Positions 1 through 8,289 of a DNA stretch of 64,000 bases are shown one piece after another. Position numbers and translations under genes: made by a program. Origin of the DNA: Desulfopila inferna (GTDB lineage: Bacteria; Desulfobacterota; Desulfobulbia; Desulfobulbales; Desulfocapsaceae); NCBI RefSeq assembly GCF_016919005.1, contig NZ_JAFFQE010000007.1, forward strand, positions 62,001-126,000. Direction: 5' to 3'. The notes below the pieces were generated by a model. The model worked only from the letters and a program-made list of their open reading frames with translations, was not told the origin of the DNA and ran no database searches. Position 1 is the stretch's first letter, and every line of letters begins with the position of its first letter.

Positions 1-1272
1 TCATATTCTTCTGATCAGATGCTGGGGTTGGAAAGAGTTTACCTGTTGCGGAATACTTTAAATATTGCTGCCGTAAATATGAGCCTCGGCGGTGGAGCAT
101 ATTCCGGCTACTGTGATACAGATACAAGAAAGCCTCTTATTGATAACCTGCGTTCGGCTGGGATTTTAACTGTCATCTCTTCCGGAAACGATGCTTTTGA
201 CGGGTCTGTTGGTGCACCGGGTTGTATCTCCTCCGCGATTACTGTGGGAGCCACGCTCAATAATTCGGACTCGGCCGCCTCCTTTTCAAATCATGCCTAT
301 ATGGTTGATTTAATGGCACCGGGATATTCTATCAACTCTTCTACCGCAACTTCGGACACATCATACGCATCCTGGAGTGGAACTTCAATGGCTGCTCCAC
401 ATGTAGCCGGTGCCTTTGCCGTCATGAAAGACAGGAACAGTTTCTGGACCGTTGATGAGATGGAAATCCTGCTGAAAAGCACCGGTGCGATGGTGACTCG
501 TGCCGGTATTACCATACCGAGGATTGATCTCCATGCAGCGGCGGCTGATAGGTACGAAGAAAACGATACCCGGGAAACAGCGTATGATCTGTCATTCAGA
601 AGGCAAAACTGGTTGAACACCATTGATGGTTATGGATTTCAGGAGGATGATGACTGGTATGAAATTGGTGTTGAGCCGGGATTTGAAAGAATACAAATCG
701 ATCTGAGATTTAGCCATGCAGACGGAGATGTAAACCTTCAACTTGTCAGTTCTGCAGGAAATGTTCTGATCAGTTCGGCGACTGTGTCAGATGATGAATT
801 TATAGATTATACAGTACCAGCAGGCGCTGGAATATATTACTTGAGGGTACATGGCGATGATGCGGGTAATCCTTACACCCTCTGGTGGGATGCTTTCGTT
901 GCTGATATTGGACCGGCAGTCTCAAACCCTTTTCCGGCGAATGGATCCAGTGTTCCTCCTGGAACGACGGGACAATTACTCCGGGTTGTCGCTCCGGATT
1001 CTACAGGGGGGACAATACATTACGGCACTAATGCCGATGTTCCTTTTACCATCTCAGCTTCTGTAAACGGTGACAATCTCGAGGCCGTCATTCCTTATGC
1101 TGCCGGAGAGATGGAAAGTCCCGGAACCAACTACTGGTATATCATCGCTGAAGGAGCGGGAGGTTCGACCCGTTATCCGGAAAGTGGAAACCTCTCGTTT
1201 TCAGTTGCAGATAAATCATTCCCCTGGACTTTGTTCTTACCGGCAATAGGAAGATCAAATACATCTGAGTAG
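1..1272 (+). CDS. S8 subtilisin-family serine peptidase, 5' end outside the window
   Basis: The frame is open from the first base, so the N-terminus lies upstream. It encodes the back half of a secreted subtilase: the oxyanion-hole region (SSGNDAF), then the catalytic serine motif GTSMAAPHVAG near residue 122 of the visible part. The catalytic Asp and His must lie before the window. A pre-peptidase C-terminal (PPC) beta-sandwich follows (from EENDTRETA to about residue 290), then an Ig-like stretch ending in a hydrophobic tail. PPC domains usually occur on exported proteases, so an extracellular or cell-surface degradative role is likely. The family call is firm; substrate and signal peptide cannot be seen. 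It converges with the ferredoxin gene at 1377. Confidence 0.93.
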   Translation, partial: SYSSDQMLGLERVYLLRNTLNIAAVNMSLGGGAYSGYCDTDTRKPLIDNLRSAGILTVISSGNDAFDGSVGAPGCISSAITVGATLNNSDSAASFSNHAYMVDLMAPGYSINSSTATSDTSYASWSGTSMAAPHVAGAFAVMKDRNSFWTVDEMEILLKSTGAMVTRAGITIPRIDLHAAAADRYEENDTRETAYDLSFRRQNWLNTIDGYGFQEDDDWYEIGVEPGFERIQIDLRFSHADGDVNLQLVSSAGNVLISSATVSDDEFIDYTVPAGAGIYYLRVHGDDAGNPYTLWWDAFVADIGPAVSNPFPANGSSVPPGTTGQLLRVVAPDSTGGTIHYGTNADVPFTISASVNGDNLEAVIPYAAGEMESPGTNYWYIIAEGAGGSTRYPESGNLSFSVADKSFPWTLFLPAIGRSNTSE

Positions 1273-1317
1273 GCCTCGTAATTTTTTAGGATCAGGGTGA
1301 TTTCTTTGCTGGATAAC

Positions 1318-1355
1318 GTATCCGGATACCAAAAAAATGTTCGGTATCCGGATAC
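1318..1355. terminator. Hairpin between convergent genes
   Basis: A perfect 13-bp stem (GTATCCGGATACC / GGTATCCGGATAC) has a 12-nt A-rich loop. Each arm also contains the palindrome GTATCCGGATAC. It lies between the convergent subtilase and ferredoxin genes, so a two-way terminator is likely, although neither side has a clean T-run. Confidence 0.5.
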
Positions 1356-1376
1356 TTGTCGAGGCAGGGAGGGTAA

Positions 1377-2138
1377 TTACCAGGTTTTACGTTCCAGTTC
1401 CCCGCCCCTGGTGGAGACGGTGATCTGTTCGACCGGGACGGTTTTTCCCGCTTTCTCCATCGCCTTTTTGACGATGACATTCATACTGGAGCAGCAAGGC
1501 ACCTCAACGATCAGGATGGTGATGGAGTTGAGGCCGGCAGTGGTGATGATATCGGCGAATTTATCGATATAGCCTTGTGCATCGTCAAATTTCGGACATC
1601 CCATCATCACGACTTTGTTCTGCAGATACTTCTCCTGAAAACCGGGAACTGCCACTGCGGTACAGTCAGCTGCTATAAGGACATCGGCATTTTTCAAAAA
1701 TGGCGCGGTGGGCGGAATCAGGCGAATCTGAATGGGCCAGTGGGTCAAAGCCGATGCTGTATTGGCATTTGCTACCGGAACATTCGCTGCCTGACAGGAC
1801 GTCTGCGGTGCAAAGTTTTGCAGTCTGGCGGAAGGGCAGCCTCCACCCATTGAAGGAGCCGGTGCTTTGACAGCCTGCTTCTCTTCCTTCTCTTTTGCGG
1901 CAAGGTATTCTTCAACGGCCTCTTCGTCGAATTCTTCCGCTTCACGTTCGATAATTTTCAAGGCACCCTGAGGGCAGGCTCCGAGACAAGCGCCTAAGCC
2001 GTCGCAGAGCTTATCTTCCACGAGCTTTGCCTTACCGTCAACTATTACAAGAGAACCTTCAGCGCAATCGGGAACACACTGTCCGCAACCATCACAAAGT
2101 TCTTCGTCAATCTGGATTATTTTTCTTACATTTTTCAT
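1377..2138 (-). CDS. 4Fe-4S ferredoxin-domain protein, probable Hcp partner
   Basis: The 253-aa protein starts with a dicluster ferredoxin domain. The first motif is a full CDGCGQC plus a distal Cys. The second reads CDGLGACLGACP, so its second Cys is Leu and that cluster may have three Cys ligands or be a 3Fe-4S. A glutamate-rich linker and a C-terminal domain with more cysteines (GGGCPS, PCCSS) follow. Proteins of this type usually accompany hcp and are thought to feed it electrons; hcp lies two genes away here. I chose the second ATG (2138) because a TGAGGC Shine-Dalgarno precedes it, whereas the ATG at 2150 would place that site inside the gene. An FNR/CRP-type palindrome and a perfect TATAAT lie upstream. 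Confidence 0.85.
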   Translation of the reverse strand: MKNVRKIIQIDEELCDGCGQCVPDCAEGSLVIVDGKAKLVEDKLCDGLGACLGACPQGALKIIEREAEEFDEEAVEEYLAAKEKEEKQAVKAPAPSMGGGCPSARLQNFAPQTSCQAANVPVANANTASALTHWPIQIRLIPPTAPFLKNADVLIAADCTAVAVPGFQEKYLQNKVVMMGCPKFDDAQGYIDKFADIITTAGLNSITILIVEVPCCSSMNVIVKKAMEKAGKTVPVEQITVSTRGGELERKTW

Positions 2139-2196
2139 TTTTTGCCTCATATGCTTTATGATTTTACATCTGAAAATCTCTATTTATTATGGTTCC

Positions 2197-2237
2197 ATTA
2201 TAGCACTTTACAAGGGAGAGTAATTGACATGGGTCAA
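2197..2237 (-). promoter_or_regulatory. FNR/CRP-type operator and -10 box of the ferredoxin gene
   Basis: A perfect palindrome TTGAC-N4-GTCAA (2224-2237) lies upstream of TATAAT on the minus strand (2202 down to 2197). The palindrome centre falls about 41 bases before the predicted start of transcription, the usual class II activator position. The half-site resembles those reported for HcpR-type regulators in delta-proteobacteria. The matching site before hcp supports the call. Which regulator binds is inferred. Confidence 0.72.
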
Positions 2238-2409
2238 GAGGGTGGAGATTTTATACGAATTTTTATGTTCTTCGTAACCGTTATTCTCTGATGGATCCTG
2301 ACCGGAATGACGGCAGAGTGGGTAGGGGTTTTATATTTTTGGTTGTGTTGGGGAGGGGGCCTGCGTTCACCGCTAAACTACTCATGCAAAATCCGTCCGC
2401 GGCCATCCT

Positions 2410-2446
2410 GTAGGTTGGCGCTGACGAAGGAAGCCCAACGCTTTTG
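2410..2446. repeat. Partial copy of repeat family R3
   Basis: A 37-bp fragment with the TAGGTTGGCGCTGACGAAGG core and the AAGCCCAACGC end. It matches the ends of the two larger R3 copies near 26.0 and 42.1 kb. Similar REP-like repeats are widespread in bacteria. Confidence 0.6.
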
Positions 2447-2452
2447 TAATGA

Positions 2453-3085
2453 TCATTTTTGGGAATCTAGTACGACCTTTCTGAATTCTTCAATGCCGAT
2501 CTGCTCGATAAATCGTGCCGTACGCTGTTTTTTAGCGGCGTTTTCGATGTAAAAATCGAGGGCTTTTTTCACCAGGGCCACAACTTCGTCTTCCTGAAGC
2601 TCCGAGGCCAGCAGATCGCCGATGCGGGGTCTGCCGCCGGCGTTACCGCCGAAAAGAACGCTCCAGCCCTTTTTTCCGGCAAGGATGCCGACATCTCTTA
2701 AATAGGGTTTGGTGCAGCACATTTTGCAGGCGGCAATACCGATTTTTACTTTATGGGGAAAGGGACGATCGAAGGTGAGTCGATCTATTTTTCTGCCAAG
2801 GATCAGTGAATCTGCCACAGCGTAACGGCATTGTTCAAGACCCGGACAGCTTTGCAGCGAAGTAACCTTAATACCCTCATCAACCGGAAAATTTGACGAG
2901 AGTTCGTCCTGAAGGGCTTTGAGCTTCTCTGCAGACATTCCGTATACGGCAAGGCGCTGCCCTGGAGTTATCGTTGTAAGTGTGGCCTGGTGTTTCCGGA
3001 GGAGTTCATATATCTTCTCCAACTCCTCCCCGGCCATAAGGGACATATTGGGGACATTGATGATGGAGAAATTTTTGCGGGGCAT
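2453..3085 (-). CDS. Small assimilatory-type sulfite/nitrite reductase (sirohaem and 4Fe-4S)
   Basis: The 210-aa protein has the size of the low-molecular-weight sulfite reductases of Desulfovibrio and some methanogens, about a third of NirB/CysI. The sirohaem-linked 4Fe-4S signature is complete: C80-X5-C86 and C120-X3-C124 (within CPGLEQC and CKMCC). The N-terminal ferrodoxin-like half (residues 5-70) and the sirohaem half are both present. It should reduce sulfite or nitrite to sulfide or ammonia in the cytoplasm. Its position between hcp and the hcp-type ferredoxin suggests nitrogen-oxide detoxification, but a role in sulfur assimilation is equally possible. The start has AAGGT upstream. 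No copy of the TTGAC operator was found in its own leader. Confidence 0.82.
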   Translation of the reverse strand: MPRKNFSIINVPNMSLMAGEELEKIYELLRKHQATLTTITPGQRLAVYGMSAEKLKALQDELSSNFPVDEGIKVTSLQSCPGLEQCRYAVADSLILGRKIDRLTFDRPFPHKVKIGIAACKMCCTKPYLRDVGILAGKKGWSVLFGGNAGGRPRIGDLLASELQEDEVVALVKKALDFYIENAAKKQRTARFIEQIGIEEFRKVVLDSQK

Positions 3086-3209
3086 GGAGCTACCTTTTTT
3101 GCAACTTTACCTGGATGAATGGATTAAGCCGCTGAAGAATCTCTAAATTTGAACTAAATGGGAACATCAAATTAAGCCAGAAGTATCTCTCTTCTGATTT
3201 ACTCTGAGT

Positions 3210-3235
3210 GGATTCCGGACCCTGATCCGGAATCC
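3210..3235. repeat. R7 repeat: GGATTCCGGA hairpin
   Basis: A perfect 10-bp inverted repeat, GGATTCCGGA and TCCGGAATCC around CCCTGA, in the 337-bp gap between the sirohaem reductase and hcp. Related copies are at 15322-15349 and 29829-29855, and a degraded one lies near 2293-2308. No coding content is seen in this gap. Confidence 0.6.
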
Positions 3236-3345
3236 ATGCTGGCAAATGCCAAGAATCCAGCAGCCTATTTTCCGTCAATGGAAAAAAACGGAATCACCTT
3301 ACTGCATTGCCGGGTTCCGGATCAGTCAGCAATGCCGACAGTAGT

Positions 3346-3384
3346 AAATAAAAAGGCAGGATGCGAGGGAGAGCGCATCCTGCC
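3346..3384 (-). terminator. Rho-independent terminator of hcp
   Basis: An 11-bp perfect stem (GGCAGGATGCG / CGCATCCTGCC, loop of 8) lies 38 nt after the hcp stop. On the minus strand it is followed by TTTTTATTTA. This ends hcp transcription before the sirohaem reductase, so that gene needs its own promoter or read-through. Confidence 0.88.
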
Positions 3385-3422
3385 GGGACAGGAGGTTTAT
3401 TTCCTGTTGTTACAGCTTGTTG

Positions 3423-5060
3423 TTATGCTGCAAGTATGGCATCGAGATCCTCTTGCGGGGTTTCTGCAATAGGCATGATATTAAAGTTTTCAACCAGTAC
3501 ATTGAGGACATTCGGGGTGATAAACGCCGGCAGGGAAGGTCCGAGACGAATATCCTTGATCCCGAGATGAAGCAGACTCAACAGAATTACCACGGCCTTC
3601 TGCTCGTACCAGGAAAGAACCATGGAAAGCGGCAGATCATTGACGGTACAGTCAAAGGCATTGGCAAGTGCGGCGGCGATCTGAATCGCAGAGTAGGAAT
3701 CATTGCACTGACCGACATCGAGTAACCTTGGAATGCCGCCGATATCGCCGAGTTTCTTGTCAAAGAAACGGAATTTGCCGCAGGCCAGGGTGAGTACCAC
3801 ACAGTCCTGAGGAACCTTTTCTACAAACTCCGTGTAGTAGTTGCGTCCGGGCTTGGCGCCGTCGCAGCCGCCGACCAGAAAGAAGTGCCTGATGTCCTTG
3901 GACTTGACTGCCTCGATTACCTTGTCGGCAACACCCAGAACGGCATTTCTGCCGAATCCCGCCAGAACACTGCCCTTGTCTTCATCGCTGGTAAACCCGG
4001 GAAGTTCCAGGGCGCGATTGATGACCGGAGTAAAATCCTTGTCGGCACCGATGTGCACCAGACCCGGCCAGCCTACCAGACCCGTGGTGAAGACATTTGC
4101 GGCATAGTTGTCTCTGGGTTTCTGGATACAGTTGGTGGTAAAGAGAATGGCCCCTGGAAATTCCGGAAACTCCTTGTGCTGGTTCTGCCAGGCACTGCCG
4201 AAATGACCGTAAAAATGATCATACTTTTTCAACTCGGGATAACCATGGCAGGGGAGCATTTCACCGTGGGTATAAATATTGATGCCTTTTCCTTCGGTCT
4301 GCTTGAGAAGAAGTTCGAGATCACGCAGGTCATGACCGGAGATGAGGATGGCTTTGCCTGCTTTATGGCCCAGGGGTACTTCCGTCGGGGTGGGATGGCC
4401 GTAGGTGCCGGTGTTGCCGGCATCGAGAAGCTCCATTGCCTTGATGTTGACCTCACCGCATTTGAGAGCGGTGCCGACGAGTTCTTCGAGTCCCAGGTCT
4501 TTTCTGGTGAGTTTGGCCATGGTCTCGTGCATGTAATCATAGACCAGGTCATCCTGCTGTCCCAGAATTGCTGCATGGTCCGTGTAGGCCGCCAGACCGC
4601 GAAGGCCGTAGAGGGAAATCTCCTTGAGTGAACGGAGATCTTCGTTGTCGTCCAGGCTGTTGATAAAGTCCAGGTCTTCTCCCTGCTTGATCTTTCCATC
4701 GAAACTGCCGGCGGGAGTAAAGGTGGCTGCATCCGAGTCAAAGGATACATTGCCGCCTGCCGCCTTAACCTTTTCTTTCAGGCCATCGCGCAGTTCGACG
4801 GTTTTATCGATTAATGCCTCAAACCGGGCGGGATCAAAATCAACATTGGTCAGACAGGAAAAAATAGCTTCCGCGGTAAAATGGTCGATCTTGTTGTCTT
4901 TTACACCAACCTTCCGGCCCTCGTGAGCGACCAGGGAGAGTCCCTGTATGGCGTATGTCAAGAGATCCTGAAGCACTGCCACATCAGGTTGCTTGCCGCA
5001 CACACCGATCTTGTCGCATCCAATTCCCTTTGCAGTCTGTTCACATTGATTACAAAACAT
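3423..5060 (-). CDS. hcp: Hydroxylamine reductase (hybrid cluster protein, class I)
   Basis: The 545-aa protein starts MFCNQCEQ. The N-terminal cysteines C3, C6, C15 and C21 give the C-X2-C-X8-C-X5-C pattern of class I Hcp from strict anaerobes, which holds a 4Fe-4S cluster. Full length is normal, and the C-terminal half carries the Cys, His and Glu ligands of the hybrid 4Fe-2S-2O cluster (for example VGGCDGAKPGR and TLACGKFRF). Hcp is cytoplasmic and acts in nitrosative stress as a high-affinity NO reductase, with hydroxylamine reduction in vitro. I place the start at 5060 because a strong AAGGAGG lies 8 nt upstream; an in-frame extension to 5108 would put that site inside the gene. Expression probably depends on the operator at 5206-5219. 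Confidence 0.96.
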   Translation of the reverse strand: MFCNQCEQTAKGIGCDKIGVCGKQPDVAVLQDLLTYAIQGLSLVAHEGRKVGVKDNKIDHFTAEAIFSCLTNVDFDPARFEALIDKTVELRDGLKEKVKAAGGNVSFDSDAATFTPAGSFDGKIKQGEDLDFINSLDDNEDLRSLKEISLYGLRGLAAYTDHAAILGQQDDLVYDYMHETMAKLTRKDLGLEELVGTALKCGEVNIKAMELLDAGNTGTYGHPTPTEVPLGHKAGKAILISGHDLRDLELLLKQTEGKGINIYTHGEMLPCHGYPELKKYDHFYGHFGSAWQNQHKEFPEFPGAILFTTNCIQKPRDNYAANVFTTGLVGWPGLVHIGADKDFTPVINRALELPGFTSDEDKGSVLAGFGRNAVLGVADKVIEAVKSKDIRHFFLVGGCDGAKPGRNYYTEFVEKVPQDCVVLTLACGKFRFFDKKLGDIGGIPRLLDVGQCNDSYSAIQIAAALANAFDCTVNDLPLSMVLSWYEQKAVVILLSLLHLGIKDIRLGPSLPAFITPNVLNVLVENFNIMPIAETPQEDLDAILAA

Positions 5061-5177
5061 AATTTTCCTCCTTGGAGTTTTCTGTGTTGGTGTCCGGTTC
5101 GGGCACACCTTCTATTCAAATTTTCAGAACTGTGAAAACTGCTTTGAAACGGTATTTGTTTTTCAAAGTATGCTTGG

Positions 5178-5219
5178 ACTATAGCCATTAAAACCGAGTA
5201 AATCTTTGATCTAGGTCAA
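5178..5219 (-). promoter_or_regulatory. FNR/CRP-type operator and -10 box of hcp
   Basis: The near-palindrome TTGAT-N4-GTCAA (5206-5219) lies upstream of TATAGT on the minus strand (5183 down to 5178). Its centre is 41.5 bases before the predicted start (about 5171), the class II activator position. It matches the site before the ferredoxin gene at 2224 in sequence and spacing. HcpR is the likely regulator by family knowledge; no hcpR gene is in the window. Confidence 0.74.
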
Positions 5220-5251
5220 AAGGTTATTTTTTTTTAGATTCACCGCCGATA

Positions 5252-6034
5252 TTATGCAGCAAATGCCTCGATCAGGAGGGTGGAGTCGGCAGCGTAAAAA
5301 GGAGCGCCGCCGTAGCTGCCGCAGCATTCCGAAACTGAGAAACCAGCATTGTGGAGCAACGCCTTCCATTTATCCGGCTCCGGCGCATAGAGAGAGAAGG
5401 TATGACGTAAATCGCGTTTCCCTTCGGTTATTGAGCGGGGCCTAACCCGATACCTTTCTTCGAATACGAGGGTTTCGGTGGGGCGCAGGTAGTGCTTCAG
5501 TGTTTCCTTAATGATCTTATCTCCATCTTTAAGTTCGAAGATGGCAAACTGAAAGAACCTTCCCCCATCAGCCTCGAGCACCTGTTTATCCGGATGATAG
5601 AGGTGAAGCAGCAACTTTCCGGACTCGGTGAGATGTTCCCGGCAGAGGCGTAAACAGCGCTCGACGGTGGATTTGCTTCCCAGAAGGTTGAGCGTATTAT
5701 AGGGGATGATGATTGCATTGAAGCGGCAGGTAAATGAGAAATCCGTCATGTCCATCCGATGATAGGAGATGTTTTCCGCCGGCTCGAGCCCGGCGCGCCG
5801 GATCATCTCCTCCGAGATGTCTATGGCTGTGACACTTTTGCACCAGGGCGCGACAAGGCGGCTTAACCTGCCACTGCCGCAGCCCAGTTCCAGGACGGCA
5901 TCATCAGGGCGCAGCCGGGCCATGTAGAATTCGGCATCATCGGAAAAAGTGTCCATTTCGAGAGCGTAAAACCGACAATATTCTTTTTCCGAAAGAGGGG
6001 AGAAGACAAGGCGCGGTTCGTCGGCGTATTCCAT
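5252..6034 (-). CDS. Class I SAM-dependent methyltransferase
   Basis: The 260-aa protein has SAM-binding motif I VLELGCGSGR near residue 50, followed by the acidic end of beta 2 (VTAIDIS). A Rossmann-like methyltransferase fold is clear; the C-terminal third is a beta-rich substrate region. The substrate cannot be told from sequence (small molecule, quinone or protein are all possible). It lies between hcp and the unknown protein at 6114 on the same strand, with gaps of 191 and 79 bp, so a role in the stress group is only a guess. The start codon ATG has a weak ribosome site. Confidence 0.8.
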   Translation of the reverse strand: MEYADEPRLVFSPLSEKEYCRFYALEMDTFSDDAEFYMARLRPDDAVLELGCGSGRLSRLVAPWCKSVTAIDISEEMIRRAGLEPAENISYHRMDMTDFSFTCRFNAIIIPYNTLNLLGSKSTVERCLRLCREHLTESGKLLLHLYHPDKQVLEADGGRFFQFAIFELKDGDKIIKETLKHYLRPTETLVFEERYRVRPRSITEGKRDLRHTFSLYAPEPDKWKALLHNAGFSVSECCGSYGGAPFYAADSTLLIEAFAA

Positions 6035-6113
6035 AACAAGCAGTAAGATATCGTTTAAATTAGACGACCTTCAAAGACAGATCCATGACCGGCCGGGATA
6101 TCGGTTATCATAC

Positions 6114-6590
6114 CTATACCAGCGATACCTTTTCCGGGGTTTCAGAGTACCCGTCCAGCTGGATGAGCCAATAATGCTCAGGAGAGGTAGCAATGGCGTC
6201 CCGGGTGCTGTCGGAGAGTCCGTGGCTGTCTTCGGTCTTATTGTAAAAATGGGTATCGATCCCCAAGAAGCCGTCGAGAAAATGGGTGATAATGTGGAGA
6301 ACTTTGCTGGGATAGCCGCACTCTACCCTGGTAAAATCTTTGATGGTTCGAAACCCCGTCTTTTCAAAATCGTCGATGAATTTCTTCAGGGTTCTGGTGT
6401 TGGCGTCGAGTCCCTGTTGAAGTGCCGCTGCAAATCCTTCATCCTGCCCTGAGTGGCATTTTTCTTTATGGATCTCGATTCTGTCGTAGCGTACCAGCGG
6501 AGTACTATCGAAAAAGTCCTTCACCTGAGCACAGGCCTTTTCCAGGGATGGTGCGGAGACCAGAACGAGATGGCTTGATAAAGGCTGCAT
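6114..6590 (-). CDS. Conserved-looking protein of unknown function
   Basis: I do not recognise this 158-aa protein. It is soluble, with no signal peptide or membrane segment, has two cysteines, and appears to be mixed alpha/beta. The first 30 residues (SSHLVLVSAPSLEKA) look like a beta-alpha unit. The ATG at 6590 is preferred over an in-frame TTG nine bases upstream. It follows the flavodiiron gene by 65 bp on the same strand and may be cotranscribed with it. Base composition is like its neighbours, and there is no overlapping better candidate. Confidence 0.6.
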   Translation of the reverse strand: MQPLSSHLVLVSAPSLEKACAQVKDFFDSTPLVRYDRIEIHKEKCHSGQDEGFAAALQQGLDANTRTLKKFIDDFEKTGFRTIKDFTRVECGYPSKVLHIITHFLDGFLGIDTHFYNKTEDSHGLSDSTRDAIATSPEHYWLIQLDGYSETPEKVSLV

Positions 6591-6664
6591 AGTATACAAT
6601 ATTCCGATGCTGTTGAATTATCCGCAGCATGGAGTCACTCCTAGCTGCGGGGGAAATATGATAA

Positions 6665-7855
6665 TTATCTTTCTTTGATCTTTCTGCCCACTGCTCTGCC
6701 CAATTCCACGCATTTTTCCAGATCTTCCGTTTCCGGAATATATTTGACACGAAAACCCGGATCGACCAGGTCGAATTTCAGGTCTTCCATGGCCTTGTGG
6801 AGCAGTTTGATCGATTCTCCGGACCAGCCGAAAGAGCCGAATGCCGCCCCGACCTTATTGGCGGGCCGCAATCCGCTCATGTACATGAGGAAACCGGCCA
6901 TGCGGGGCAGCAGACCGTTGTTGAGGGTGGGGCAGCCCAGAATGATGCCGTCGGCATTAAGAACCTCGCGCATAACATCGCTACGATGATTGTAGCGCAG
7001 ATTGAGCAGTTTTACCGAGATGTTTTCCTCCTCCAGGCCGGCGGAAATCTGTTTCGCCATTTTCTCGGTGGAATGCCACATAGTATCGTAGATGACCAGG
7101 GCACTGCCGTCGCCGATATTGTCAGACCACTTCTCATAGTACTGTAGCGGCAGTCCCGGATTGGAACGCCAGATGACGCCATGGTCGGGGGCAATCATCT
7201 TGATTTCCAGACCGATCTCCTTGACGGTTTCCAGCAGTTTTTTGACCTTTGGAGAATAGAGAGTAAGGATATTGGCATAATATTTAGTCAGCTCTTCCAC
7301 TAGAATCGCCTGGTCGACCTGGTCGTCGAACCGTTCGCTGGTGGCGAGATGCTGGCCGAAGGCATCGCTGGAGAAGAGAAGCTTGTCTTCCTTCACATAG
7401 GTAAACATGGAATCCGGCCAATGCAGCATGCGGGTTTCAATAAAGGAGAGAGTTTTTTCACCGAGGGAGAGGTCCCTGCCGGGTTCGGCAATCTCATAGG
7501 GCCAGTCGGTCTGATGAAAATGCTCCACCAACGCCTTGTGTCCCATTTTCGAGCAGATGATCTTCTCGGGCTTGATAAGCTCCACCATTTCCGGCAGAAT
7601 GCCCGAATGGTCCATCTCTACATGATTGACGACGATATAATCGATTTTTGCCGGATCGATTATGGATCTGAGGCGTTCGAGGAATTCCGCCTTGAGGGAA
7701 CTTTTTACGGTATCGATCAGAGTAATTTTCTCATCGATGATAAGAAAAGCATTGTAAGTGGTGCCGCGATTGGTTGAATACCCATGAAAATCACGAACAT
7801 CCCAGTCCACGGCGCCAATCCAGTAGATATTATCTATAATTTTTACTGCCTTCAA
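6665..7855 (-). CDS. fprA: Flavodiiron protein (A-type flavoprotein, NO/O2 reductase)
   Basis: The 396-aa protein has the two standard domains. An N-terminal metallo-beta-lactamase-like diiron domain has the ligand motif H78-X-E80-X-D82-H83, further ligands in MLHWPDS, SSDAFGQ and APDHGVIW. A C-terminal flavodoxin domain binds FMN (from about residue 255, ALVIYDTMWHSTE). No rubredoxin or flavin reductase extension is fused, so it is a class A enzyme that takes electrons from a separate rubredoxin. It reduces O2 to water or NO to N2O in the cytoplasm and protects anaerobes. The start is TTG: GGAGGTG lies six bases upstream and no ATG fits. It is divergent from the ferredoxin gene at 8058. Confidence 0.94.
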   Translation of the reverse strand: MKAVKIIDNIYWIGAVDWDVRDFHGYSTNRGTTYNAFLIIDEKITLIDTVKSSLKAEFLERLRSIIDPAKIDYIVVNHVEMDHSGILPEMVELIKPEKIICSKMGHKALVEHFHQTDWPYEIAEPGRDLSLGEKTLSFIETRMLHWPDSMFTYVKEDKLLFSSDAFGQHLATSERFDDQVDQAILVEELTKYYANILTLYSPKVKKLLETVKEIGLEIKMIAPDHGVIWRSNPGLPLQYYEKWSDNIGDGSALVIYDTMWHSTEKMAKQISAGLEEENISVKLLNLRYNHRSDVMREVLNADGIILGCPTLNNGLLPRMAGFLMYMSGLRPANKVGAAFGSFGWSGESIKLLHKAMEDLKFDLVDPGFRVKYIPETEDLEKCVELGRAVGRKIKER

Positions 7856-7939
7856 TTTACACCTCCAAAAATTTCATATAAGTATATCATATAAGCCAAA
7901 GCAAATTTAGTGACTTTCATTTGAAAAACTGCCATAAAA

Positions 7940-7955
7940 AACACTATACAGTGTT
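7940..7955. promoter_or_regulatory. Palindrome in the fprA/ferredoxin divergent region
   Basis: AACACT-ATAC-AGTGTT is a perfect 6-4-6 inverted repeat, 85 bp before fprA and 103 bp before the divergent ferredoxin. It could be an operator for either gene. It differs from the TTGAC-type operators near hcp. Confidence 0.4.
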
Positions 7956-8057
7956 CTGTAACTAATTATGAATATGGTTTGCGCAGTATAATGTCAAGTA
8001 TTCTCTTGATGTTGCTTTCCAGGGTGGCAACGAAAGAGTAATCATCACAATGAAAAA

Positions 8058-8261
8058 ATGAAGATGACAAGAAAGCGTCCTGTGGTCGATATTGGCAGAT
8101 GCACCCTTTGCGGGGGGTGTTTGGAAGTTGCCCCTGAAGTTTTCCGCTATAACGAGATTTTCGGCTATGTCGAGGTTATAGAGGCGGAGGAGTATTCTGA
8201 AGAGGAGGTTGATGAGGCGATCAAGATTTGCCCTGTCGATTGTATTGAATGGGAGGATTGA
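8058..8261 (+). CDS. Small single-cluster ferredoxin
   Basis: The 67-aa acidic protein has CTLCGGC near the N-terminus and CPVDC near the C-terminus, enough for one 4Fe-4S cluster. The spacing between is longer than in 2[4Fe-4S] ferredoxins, as in mono-cluster ferredoxins of Desulfovibrio type. It is a cytoplasmic electron carrier of unknown partner. ATG at 8058 is used; a second ATG two codons later is possible, and the ribosome site is weak for both. It is 28 bp before the RNase H gene and divergent from fprA. Confidence 0.85.
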   Translation: MKMTRKRPVVDIGRCTLCGGCLEVAPEVFRYNEIFGYVEVIEAEEYSEEEVDEAIKICPVDCIEWED

Positions 8262-8289
8262 AAATTGATCGTCACTGCCTGGTACATAT

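Noticed and set aside
3146-3175. TTTGA-N14-TCAAA inverted repeat before the small sirohaem reductase
   Set aside because: The spacing is wrong for the FNR/CRP-type operator seen at 2224 and 5206.
8016-8035. TCAAG-N6-CTTGA near the small ferredoxin
   Set aside because: Half-sites face the wrong way for a TTGAC-type operator.
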